Shown piece by piece: positions 9,912 to 17,054 of a stretch of 64,000 nt of DNA; position 1 is the stretch's first letter, and the number at the start of each line of letters is the position of its first letter. Under the pieces are notes generated by a model. It saw nothing but the letters and a program-made list of their open reading frames with translations, was not told the DNA's origin and did no database searches. Position numbers and translations under genes: made by a program. This DNA is from Hyunsoonleella ulvae (GTDB taxonomy: Bacteria > Bacteroidota > Bacteroidia > Flavobacteriales > Flavobacteriaceae): NCBI RefSeq assembly GCF_016827605.1, contig NZ_JAEPJQ010000001.1, forward strand, positions 620,001 through 684,000. Reading direction: 5' to 3'.

Positions 9912-10139
9912 ATGATTAGTAGAAGTGTTATTCTTTATAAAATAAGTACTGATATCCTATTAAATGAAGACGCTCTGGCCCAATTTATAAGGATATATAA
10001 ATTACAAATATTAAATTTACAAAAAAGGCATACTATAATAGCATTTACAGGGACTTATGAAGAAATTGAAGAGATAACCGCACTGTTATATCCTTATGGG
10101 ATAATTGAAAGTTCTAAATCCAATGAGGTAAAAATTTAA
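9912..10139 (+). CDS. 75-aa protein of unknown function between two PLP enzymes
   Basis: Starts MISRSVILYK and ends EVKI. Alternating hydrophobic strands and one amphipathic helix (TYEEIEEITALLYPYGIIES) give a small alpha/beta pattern reminiscent of ACT-like ligand-binding modules, but I do not recognise the family. It is 30 bp after the aminotransferase and 25 bp before the decarboxylase, so probably a partner or regulator of one of them. Confidence 0.6.
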   Translation: MISRSVILYKISTDILLNEDALAQFIRIYKLQILNLQKRHTIIAFTGTYEEIEEITALLYPYGIIESSKSNEVKI

Positions 10140-10164
10140 TAACCTAATATTTAATTCATAGAAC

Positions 10165-11649
10165 ATGATAGATAAACCTTTTTTGAATAAAGAAACAGAA
10201 GGTACCAATAAAGAAATGGTTTTATCAAAACAAGAAATGCTAGACTATGGATATCAAATAGTTGACACTATTGTGGAACACTTTGAAACGCAGCATTTAA
10301 AAGCCCCTGTTTCTGTATCAACAAGAGAAGAAATGGATAGCGTGTTTCTTGAGGAGGCTCCTGAAAATCCCATGAATGCGATTGATGTCCTAGAGTTTGT
10401 AAAAGAAAAGGTGTTCTCAGAGACCACAAATGTTGCTCATCCAAAGTTTTTTTCCTTCGTTCCAAGCCCTAGTAATTTCATTAGTGCAATGTCCGATAGT
10501 TTGGCTACGGGATTTAACATATTTTCTGGTGGATGGTCTACCTCTGCTGCTGCTGAATTAGAGATTGTCTGTATAAATTGGCTCTTAAAACTATTTAATT
10601 TTCCTGTAAAAAAGGGAGGGGGTATTTTTACCAGCGGGGGATCAATGGCAAACCTAACTGCATTAGTAACAGCAAGAAGAGAAAAGCTTGGTGAAAACTT
10701 TGAAAATGGAACAATTTATATGTCCGATCAAACACACTCATCAAATATAAAGGCAATTAGAGTTATTGGTCTTAAAAAAGAACAGGTAAGAATTATACCG
10801 ACAGACTTAGAATTTAAAATGTCCTTAAATAAATTGCGAAATGCAATTGCCAAAGATAAATTAATGGGATTTAAACCATTTTGTATAATAGCCAATGCAG
10901 GAACAACAAATACAGGTTCTGTGGATAATTTATTTGAAATATCCAAGATTTGTAAAGCAGAAAAGATATGGCTACATGTTGATGCAGCATATGGAGGCGG
11001 GGCTATTTTATCAACTAAAGGTACTCTTGCTTTAAAAGGGATAGAAAAAGCCAATTCCATAACAATTGATCCACATAAGTGGTTTTATCAGCCATATGAA
11101 ATAGGATGTCTTCTAGTTAGAAATCACAAATGGCTGAGTAATACTTTTACTGAAAAACCCGAATATTTAAAAGATATAGAGGGTAACCAGTCAGAAATTA
11201 ACTTCTATGATTATGGAATTCAATTAACACGAAGATTTAGAGCTTTAAAGTTTTATATGTCAATTAAAACTTTTGGTTTAAAAGCTTTTAGGGAAGCGGT
11301 AACCTATAACATTGAATTGGCTGAAAAAACCGAACAGTTAATTCGAAAAAGTAAGTACTGGGAAATCGTAGCTCCAGCAAACCTTGCAATTATTAACTTT
11401 AGATACAATCCTGTAGATACGGATTATAAGGAAAATGAACTAGATAGAATTAACCAGGCGATATCGCAGCGCATTGGTAATCAAAAAAGTGCTATGCTCG
11501 TTACAACAATTCTTCAAAATCAAATTGTGTTAAGAATGTGCCTAATTAATCCAAGAACGACGATTAATTCTATAAAAGAGACGTTAAAACTATGCCACAC
11601 CTTTGCGATTGAAATATCAAAAACAGCTGGCGATGCCGTAAAGAAATAA
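10165..11649 (+). CDS. Pyridoxal-dependent group II amino-acid decarboxylase
   Basis: 494 aa. Matches aromatic-L-amino-acid/tyrosine/glutamate decarboxylases: GIFTSGGSMANLTAL binds PLP phosphate, HVDAAYGG (271-278) holds the PLP-nitrogen aspartate, and IDPHKW holds the Schiff-base lysine (K305). AHPKFFSFVP in the N-terminal part is a family signature. It removes the carboxylate from an amino acid (probably aromatic) to give an amine. The substrate is not decidable from sequence alone. Third gene of the PLP operon, closed by a terminator. Confidence 0.85.
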   Translation: MIDKPFLNKETEGTNKEMVLSKQEMLDYGYQIVDTIVEHFETQHLKAPVSVSTREEMDSVFLEEAPENPMNAIDVLEFVKEKVFSETTNVAHPKFFSFVPSPSNFISAMSDSLATGFNIFSGGWSTSAAAELEIVCINWLLKLFNFPVKKGGGIFTSGGSMANLTALVTARREKLGENFENGTIYMSDQTHSSNIKAIRVIGLKKEQVRIIPTDLEFKMSLNKLRNAIAKDKLMGFKPFCIIANAGTTNTGSVDNLFEISKICKAEKIWLHVDAAYGGGAILSTKGTLALKGIEKANSITIDPHKWFYQPYEIGCLLVRNHKWLSNTFTEKPEYLKDIEGNQSEINFYDYGIQLTRRFRALKFYMSIKTFGLKAFREAVTYNIELAEKTEQLIRKSKYWEIVAPANLAIINFRYNPVDTDYKENELDRINQAISQRIGNQKSAMLVTTILQNQIVLRMCLINPRTTINSIKETLKLCHTFAIEISKTAGDAVKK

Positions 11650-11699
11650 GCAGATAAATTAAAATCAAATCACTAATAACGACTAAATTTAATGATTTT

Positions 11700-11728
11700 T
11701 AAAAACCACCTCTTAGGTGGTTTTTTAT
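11700..11728 (+). terminator. Terminator of the PLP operon
   Basis: Stem AAAAACCACC / GGTGGTTTTT with a 5-nt loop and a T run. It separates this operon from the convergent minus-strand NAD/ADP-ribose operon. Confidence 0.85.
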
Positions 11729-11761
11729 TTAATATAGATTATGAAGTTATACTACTTACTG

Positions 11762-12403
11762 TTACATGCAACTTAACTTTAATCTTATAGAAGTGTCCAT
11801 GTTTTTTGGGATATAGGGCTTTTCATCTGGAATAATGAGTTTATCCAATTCATTATTTAGAACATGTTGGTATTGTTGTTTTACAAATTCAGATATATCT
11901 TCAATTGCTAAAATATCATCCTTTGCATACTTCTCAATATCTTCATTTCTTATTCCAAGCTGAATCGCTCTTCGTTCTAATTTAGCACCGTATGGGTCGT
12001 GGTCTGGATCCCATTGCAATCTAATATTCGAGTTTTTTACGGCATCTTGCCAATTCTCTCTATCATTGTAAATATCAGCTTGATAACTTGAATAAACGGC
12101 ATCATTTAGATAACGTTCGAACACTTCACGTTTAAGATGAATAGCCAACACCACCTCCTGTCCCTCTCTCGTTCCCCAGCCATTACGGTACATCATCCAA
12201 AGGAAATTAGGTTTAATCCAAGTCATTCGGTTTAAGCTGAAAGCACCACCGAAAAACTGGTTTTTAGCTGCAAAGTTTCCGATTTCTGGTCCATAGGATT
12301 GATATACGATGATTTTATTTTCATCATATTGCGCCATAATATGATGTCCTTTTTGAGGCCATTTTTTTAGTTGTTCTTTATATGTCTTTACTCTCAGTTT
12401 CAT
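11762..12403 (-). CDS. DUF4291 family protein
   Basis: 213 aa, full family length. Family signatures read in order: HIMAQYDENKIIVYQSY, GGAFSLNRMTWIKPNFLWMM, GWGTREGQEVVLAIHL and LQWDPDHDPYGAKLERRAIQ. No experimentally known function that I can cite with certainty; from its gene neighbours an ADP-ribose or NAD-linked role is inferred. Its start lies 26 bp inside the ADP-ribosylglycohydrolase gene, so the two are translationally coupled, and it is the last gene of the operon. Confidence 0.85.
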   Translation of the reverse strand: MKLRVKTYKEQLKKWPQKGHHIMAQYDENKIIVYQSYGPEIGNFAAKNQFFGGAFSLNRMTWIKPNFLWMMYRNGWGTREGQEVVLAIHLKREVFERYLNDAVYSSYQADIYNDRENWQDAVKNSNIRLQWDPDHDPYGAKLERRAIQLGIRNEDIEKYAKDDILAIEDISEFVKQQYQHVLNNELDKLIIPDEKPYIPKNMDTSIRLKLSCM

Positions 12404-13346
12404 TTTCTAATGATTTATGAAATCTAAATATTAAATCTTCGATTTCATCATATTTAACAAGCTTATCTCTCCATGTTTTTGGTATAGAGTTTATACCATA
12501 ATACAAACCTGCTAAACCACCTGCAATCGCTGCTGTTGTATCTGTATCTTCTCCAAGATTTATTGCTTTCATTACTGCATCTTCGTAATTATTCATGTTT
12601 ATAAAGCACCAAAGTGATGCCTTCAAAGAATTTACGACATATCCACTTCCCGAAATACGGTCTTCTTCAATACTATAAATATCATCTTCAAGAATATCAA
12701 AGTAAAACCCTAATTCTTGCGGATTTAAATCTTTAGTGTTTAGAAAAGTCTTCACTCTATTTTTAATGATTTGATATGCTTCAATCTTATTACTATTTAC
12801 AAGTAGCTCTAGTGCGTATTCTACATAAATAAAACAGGCAATAACAGAGCGTAAATGTGCATGTGTTAAGGACGAAATATTTTTAACTATTTGATACCTT
12901 TCATCAATCCCCTCAATATCTTTTATAAAATACACTAGTGGTAAGATTCTCATTAAAGAACCATTGCCATTTGAATATTCATCCATTCCACCACAAATTT
13001 CAGGGGTATGTCCTTTTTTCATGTAGAAGATAGATTGCCTTGTTGTAACCCCTATATCAAATACATGTCCATGAGGCGTCCAATAAGATTCATCATACCA
13101 CTCGATGAATTTATCTGCTATATTTTTCGTATTGTAACCTTCTAATAATCCCTCCATCAAACAAAATGTAAGAGAGCTATCATCTGACCAAGTACCAGCT
13201 GGTTGATTATGACTCCCATAACCTATCATCTCCTTTGCAGGTCGTTCTTTCATTTCATCTCTGGATAAGAATTCATAAGGCACGCCTAGAGCATCACCAA
13301 CCGCAACACCAATTATTCCGCCTCTTATTTTCTCTAATAAATCCAT
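12378..13346 (-). CDS. ADP-ribosylglycohydrolase (DraG/ARH/crystallin-J1 family)
   Basis: 322 aa. Removes ADP-ribose from modified proteins, nucleic acids or small molecules using two Mg ions. Metal-binding signatures are intact: GDALGVPYEF (residues 18-27), GTWSDDSSLTF with the SDD cluster at 54-56, NGSLMRILPL, and GEDTDT at 265-270 followed by the glycine-rich AGGLAGLYYG. No sign of inactivation. Two bases separate it from the upstream 138-aa gene and it overlaps the DUF4291 gene. Confidence 0.92.
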   Translation of the reverse strand: MDLLEKIRGGIIGVAVGDALGVPYEFLSRDEMKERPAKEMIGYGSHNQPAGTWSDDSSLTFCLMEGLLEGYNTKNIADKFIEWYDESYWTPHGHVFDIGVTTRQSIFYMKKGHTPEICGGMDEYSNGNGSLMRILPLVYFIKDIEGIDERYQIVKNISSLTHAHLRSVIACFIYVEYALELLVNSNKIEAYQIIKNRVKTFLNTKDLNPQELGFYFDILEDDIYSIEEDRISGSGYVVNSLKASLWCFINMNNYEDAVMKAINLGEDTDTTAAIAGGLAGLYYGINSIPKTWRDKLVKYDEIEDLIFRFHKSLENETESKDI

Positions 13347-13348
13347 GA

Positions 13349-13765
13349 CTACTTGACTTCAGTATTTTTGATAATATCATTTATGACTTTATCATGAGTT
13401 TCTTTAAACTGTTTCCCTAAAAAGGTTTTAGTAATTTCTATTTTTCCTTGTATCTGATTATTAAAATTTTCCATTTCCTCTGATGGAATCCATAATTCAT
13501 TATGAATTTTTCCGCCTACATTTTGCACCTCAAAACCATCAATATATTCTGCATTCACTTCAAACTTAGTTACGTAACCTGAATATCCAGAAAATTCATC
13601 AGTAGTATTCCATTTTAAAGCAATTTCGCAAGCATATTCTTCATTCATCACAGGGTAAAATATAGGTTGCCAATCTAACCTTGGGGGAAATTTGGAGAAA
13701 TCACTTGCAATTATTAGTTCTAATTCCTTTAATCCAATTGGTCTGTATAATTTTATAGTTTTCAT
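13349..13765 (-). CDS. Crystallin-J1-associated protein (often annotated ADP-ribosylation/crystallin J1)
   Basis: 138 aa. Conserved family blocks are LYRPIGLKELELI, FPPRLDWQPIFYPVMNEEYA, GYVTKFEVNAEYI and HNELWIPSEEMENFN. The family is usually found beside ADP-ribosylglycohydrolases, from which its annotation derives; its biochemical activity is not known to me. The start overlaps the macrodomain stop (ATGA), and the end is 2 bp before the glycohydrolase start, so it is an integral member of the operon. Confidence 0.75.
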   Translation of the reverse strand: MKTIKLYRPIGLKELELIIASDFSKFPPRLDWQPIFYPVMNEEYACEIALKWNTTDEFSGYSGYVTKFEVNAEYIDGFEVQNVGGKIHNELWIPSEEMENFNNQIQGKIEITKTFLGKQFKETHDKVINDIIKNTEVK

Positions 13766-14275
13766 TGTTTTAATAATTTACTGTACAGCTCGAAGTTTTC
13801 TCTGTCAAAACAAACAAAAGTGACTTCTTCAACTACTTTTTGTTCTTTAAAACTATTTATGCTTTGTAAAGCAATTTGAGCAGCTAAAACTTTTGGAAAT
13901 TTATAAATTCCTGTACTTATATTTGGAAAAGCAATACTTCTAATATTGTTTTCTATTGCTAGATTCATTGAATTTATATAGCATTTGCTTAATAGCTTTT
14001 CTTTTTCTATTCCTCCTTTATTCCAAACAGGACCAACTGTGTGAATTACATATCTAGCCTCTAAACTTCCTGCTGTAGTTATAACCGCTTCTCCAATCTT
14101 ACATTTCCCTTGTTTATTCCTAATTTCTTGACAGGCTTTTAAAACTTCTGAGCCTCCTTTTAGGTGGATAGCACCATCAACTCCAGAACCAACCTAACAA
14201 TGAAGAGTTAGCAGCATTAACAATAGCGTCAATTTTTATTGCTGTAATATCAGATTGTATGACTTTTATTTTCAT
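13762..14275 (-). pseudogene. Macrodomain protein (ADP-ribose binding/hydrolysing), interrupted by a one-base frameshift
   Basis: From ATG at 14275, directly after the NAD-kinase-like stop, the frame reads MKIKVIQSDI and the ADP-ribose motif IVNAANSSLLG, then runs into W-F-W-S-stop. Dropping one base at about 14187-14195 (plus-strand AACCAACC) restores GGSGVDGAIHLKGGS and an uninterrupted frame to 13762, including AGSLEARYVIHTVGPVW and IAFPNISTGIYKFP. All macrodomain signatures are therefore present in two frames. Either a true inactivating or slippage-corrected frameshift, or a sequencing error. Downstream genes remain coupled by ATGA overlap. Confidence 0.85.
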
Positions 14276-15199
14276 TTATATAATCAAGTTTGCTTTTTCA
14301 TCCGCTATCCCAATTTCAACATGGCTTCCTGAATTGAAATTCAAAAAATCAGATTCGATACCATCACTAAAAATAACGCCTTTAGTTGGCATATTAGATT
14401 CAATTTTTAATGTTTGCTTTTTAGTTATTATTCCAAAACCAATATTTGTTTGGGTAACCTTACTTAAGAACGGTTCTCTAACCACAAATACTAATTTATT
14501 ATCACCCCAATCCATTTGGGCTCGATTTTCTCTTTCACTTACTGTACTATGTCCAATTATATTATTCTTCATATTAAATATTGAACTCAACCAACCTGTA
14601 GAGCCTGCACCAGTAGAAACAATAACCCCGCTTGATGACTGTCTTTCTTTTTTACCTTTAAACTCAATATCATATCTAGATGATACATGAGAATCAGCTC
14701 CTATATAAAAATCATTAAAAGCTAACAAAGTCTGACCATCATTTAATACTGCTTTAGCCATAGTTACTTGTTTAGTTGCATATTCGCCTTTTAGAACATT
14801 TTTTATAACTGTGCTTAAATCATCTGGAGTATGTTTCAATAAAACACCATCATAGCGTTCAGAATCAGGATTCACTCCTATTATCGGTAAACCATTCACA
14901 TACTTAGCTGTATTAGCTACTAAACCATCTTGACCTATAGCCAGAACCAAATCTTGTTCAGTAAAAATATAGGTGGGCAAAAACGAGCGGTCAATAACTT
15001 TATATTTCAAGCGTTTTGAAATGGTCTTTTGGATTTTATTCAGAGACTGATAGAAGGTATCATGTTCTATCTCATAATATCCAAAATTCCCTTCAGACCG
15101 CTCAATATAAAACTTGGCTTGGGCTTTTGAATTAAACCTTTCAATCAGCTGCTCAAGCCTAGTTTTATCTCTTATTATGATTACTCGTTCAAAGTTCAT
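14276..15199 (-). CDS. NAD-kinase-like protein with a variant GQDG motif
   Basis: 307 aa with the diacylglycerol kinase/NAD kinase fold. The usual nucleotide motif GGDG is replaced by GQDG (residues 89-92, context LAIGQDGLVA); the second signature is kept as STGAGSTGW, and IIGVNPDSERYDGVL resembles the NAD kinase IGVN segment. It could phosphorylate NAD or a related nucleotide, or act on an ADP-ribose derivative. Placement between an SPFH protein (4 bp upstream) and a macrodomain fits a specialised NAD-salvage role rather than the housekeeping NAD kinase. Confidence 0.75.
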   Translation of the reverse strand: MNFERVIIIRDKTRLEQLIERFNSKAQAKFYIERSEGNFGYYEIEHDTFYQSLNKIQKTISKRLKYKVIDRSFLPTYIFTEQDLVLAIGQDGLVANTAKYVNGLPIIGVNPDSERYDGVLLKHTPDDLSTVIKNVLKGEYATKQVTMAKAVLNDGQTLLAFNDFYIGADSHVSSRYDIEFKGKKERQSSSGVIVSTGAGSTGWLSSIFNMKNNIIGHSTVSERENRAQMDWGDNKLVFVVREPFLSKVTQTNIGFGIITKKQTLKIESNMPTKGVIFSDGIESDFLNFNSGSHVEIGIADEKANLII

Positions 15200-15203
15200 T
15201 CCC

Positions 15204-16217
15204 TTATGATTTACTATTCACAATAGCATCTAATAACTCAGGAGATATATTAAGATTCCCTATTTTATCAGCATTCTCAGCCAACTCTCTGAAAGCTAAA
15301 GCTATGTTATTACTTGGGTCATTTCCATTATTACTGATAGCCATTAGCGTTTTCCAATCTAGTTCTTTGTAAGGCTTCAATCTAGCATTAAGAACATACT
15401 CATTCATGTCAGCCTCTTTCTTTTCATTGGTTACCTGAATATCTATTAACTCTTTTTTCTGTTCTTCTAAAGCTATGCTAGAAGTCATTCCCATCTCTTT
15501 AAGTTTCTGCTCGTTTTGCTGCTTTACGACATCTGTTTCCATCTTCTTTTCAACAATTTGTTTTTGCTTCTCTTCAACAGCTATCTCAGTATTAAGTTCA
15601 CTTTCCTTTATCATACGTTCTTGCTCCACTGCAAAGTTTCTACGCTCGTATATAGCTTGGTCAGCTTCCTTTTGTAAAGACTCTCTCATTTGAGCTTCTA
15701 AAGCACGAGCCATTTCGGGATTAGGAGTGACACCTAGCACATTTACACTTAATATTTCTAGACCAAGCATTTGAACAGTCTTAGATTTCTGAATACTCTC
15801 AAATATTTCAGTTTCAATTGCCTCAAGCTGTCGCAATGCTTCTTTCAAACTTAAACGTTGTATAATAGATGCACTAGCTGTTTGAGCCTCATTAATGATA
15901 CGTTGTTGAATTTTTTCGTGGTCATTCTTCAAATACTGTTTTTTCTTATTTACAGTAAAATCTAACGTTTCTGCTAGTTGTTTTGGATTTTGAATCTTAT
16001 ATGTAACCTGCCCTTGTAAAGTAACTTCTTGATAGTCTTTTGTAGTTTCATTGAATACAAATTGAAAATCATTACTCTGTACAGGAATAGAAACAATTGA
16101 TGAATTTGGAGAAAAATAAAAGAATGATAAACCTCTTCCTTCTTTCTTGATTTTACCTCCTTTATAATGAATCACATAGTTCATTGAATCGAATTTGATA
16201 TAATTTATTCCTAACAT
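15204..16217 (-). CDS. SPFH/band-7 domain protein
   Basis: 337 aa. Residues about 20-185 form an SPFH (stomatin/prohibitin/flotillin) domain; about 180-275 are a charged Glu/Lys/Gln-rich coiled coil; the tail ends NISPELLDAIVNSKS. There is no N-terminal transmembrane helix, unlike classical stomatins, so it may be cytoplasmic or peripherally attached. SPFH proteins assemble into large rings or scaffolds. First gene of the downstream half of the NAD/ADP-ribose operon, with its own promoter and two operator-like sites in the 125 bp before it. Confidence 0.85.
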   Translation of the reverse strand: MLGINYIKFDSMNYVIHYKGGKIKKEGRGLSFFYFSPNSSIVSIPVQSNDFQFVFNETTKDYQEVTLQGQVTYKIQNPKQLAETLDFTVNKKKQYLKNDHEKIQQRIINEAQTASASIIQRLSLKEALRQLEAIETEIFESIQKSKTVQMLGLEILSVNVLGVTPNPEMARALEAQMRESLQKEADQAIYERRNFAVEQERMIKESELNTEIAVEEKQKQIVEKKMETDVVKQQNEQKLKEMGMTSSIALEEQKKELIDIQVTNEKKEADMNEYVLNARLKPYKELDWKTLMAISNNGNDPSNNIALAFRELAENADKIGNLNISPELLDAIVNSKS

Positions 16218-16242
16218 AACTTTGGGTTTTAAATTATTAATT

Positions 16243-16319
16243 TGCGTAATTATAACACAAATATAGATTGAGAAAATAAATCCACCAAATATATTTTGCG
16301 TTTTTTTTACACAAATAAA
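16243..16319 (-). promoter_or_regulatory. Promoter of the SPFH-DUF4291 operon with two NrtR-type operator candidates
   Basis: Read on the minus strand: TTTG (16286-16289), 20-bp spacer, TATATTTG (16258-16265), a perfect Bacteroidota sigma-A promoter. A dyad of the form TGCGTA-N5-TACGCA with mismatches covers 16243-16259 and shares the TG of the -7 box; a second copy (16297-16313, TGCGTT-N5-TACACA) similarly overlaps a weaker TTTATTTG box (16312-16319). The same dyad, perfect, lies before the Nudix gene. Confidence 0.65.
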
Positions 16320-16342
16320 CTAAATATCTGATTTACATATAT

Positions 16343-17020
16343 TTAAATTTCAAAAAATATCCCCTCTTTTTTAAGTTGGAAGTAACGTTTCTGATTAAAC
16401 TGGAATAAATTAGCAGGTCTTCCTGAACCTTTTGATACTTTTTCAGCAAGTTCGTCAAGCACATTTAGGCTTATTATTTTCTTTCTAAAATTACGCCTGT
16501 CAATTTCTCGACCCAATAGTGTAGTATATAGTTTTTCTAAATCTGAAAATGGGAATTTCTTATCAAGCAACTCAAAACCTATGGGCTCATAAGTGATTTT
16601 ATCTTGTAATCTCTTTATGGCCATATTTAAAATCTCCTCATGGTCAAATGAAAGCTCAGGCAGCTCATTAATATTAAACCATAGAACTTCAGAAGCATCT
16701 GTGGATGCAAATATTTTAAATGTATTAGGTCTCACTAAACCAAAATAAGCAATAGATACCACTCTCCCTCTAGGGTCTCGTGTTGGTTTCCCAAATGTAT
16801 ACAATTGCTCAAGGTAATTTATTTTAACCCCCGTCTCTTCTTGCAGTTCTCTTTCTACAGCTTCCTCTAAGGATTCATCATTTAAAACAAATCCCCCAGG
16901 GATAGCCCATTTACTTTTAAAGGGTTTATACTTTCGTTTAATTAATAACACTGAAATTTCCCCTTCTTCATAACCAAATACAACTGCATCGACAGAAAGT
17001 TTTATAGACTGCTTACTCAT
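16343..17020 (-). CDS. NrtR-like Nudix hydrolase/transcriptional regulator
   Basis: 225 aa. N-terminal Nudix domain with a complete Nudix box at residues 43-65 (GFVLNDE, then REL-Q-EETGV), so catalysis is possible; C-terminal ~75 residues form the winged-helix-like domain typical of NrtR, the ADP-ribose-responsive repressor of NAD genes. Perfect palindromes before this gene and imperfect ones before the SPFH gene make autoregulation and operon control likely. It follows the DUF6493 gene by 34 bp, a gap that holds its own -7 box. Confidence 0.85.
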   Translation of the reverse strand: MSKQSIKLSVDAVVFGYEEGEISVLLIKRKYKPFKSKWAIPGGFVLNDESLEEAVERELQEETGVKINYLEQLYTFGKPTRDPRGRVVSIAYFGLVRPNTFKIFASTDASEVLWFNINELPELSFDHEEILNMAIKRLQDKITYEPIGFELLDKKFPFSDLEKLYTTLLGREIDRRNFRKKIISLNVLDELAEKVSKGSGRPANLFQFNQKRYFQLKKEGIFFEI

Positions 17021-17021
17021 A

Positions 17022-17044
17022 TGCGTAGTTTATACGCAAAAATA
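17022..17044 (-). promoter_or_regulatory. Perfect palindromic operator overlapping the -7 box of the Nudix regulator gene
   Basis: TGCGTA-GTTTA-TACGCA (17022-17038) ends one base from the start codon and shares two bases with a consensus TATTTTTG -7 element (17037-17044, minus strand). A protein bound here would block the promoter, consistent with autorepression by the NrtR-like protein. Confidence 0.7.
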
Positions 17045-17054
17045 AATATTTTGT

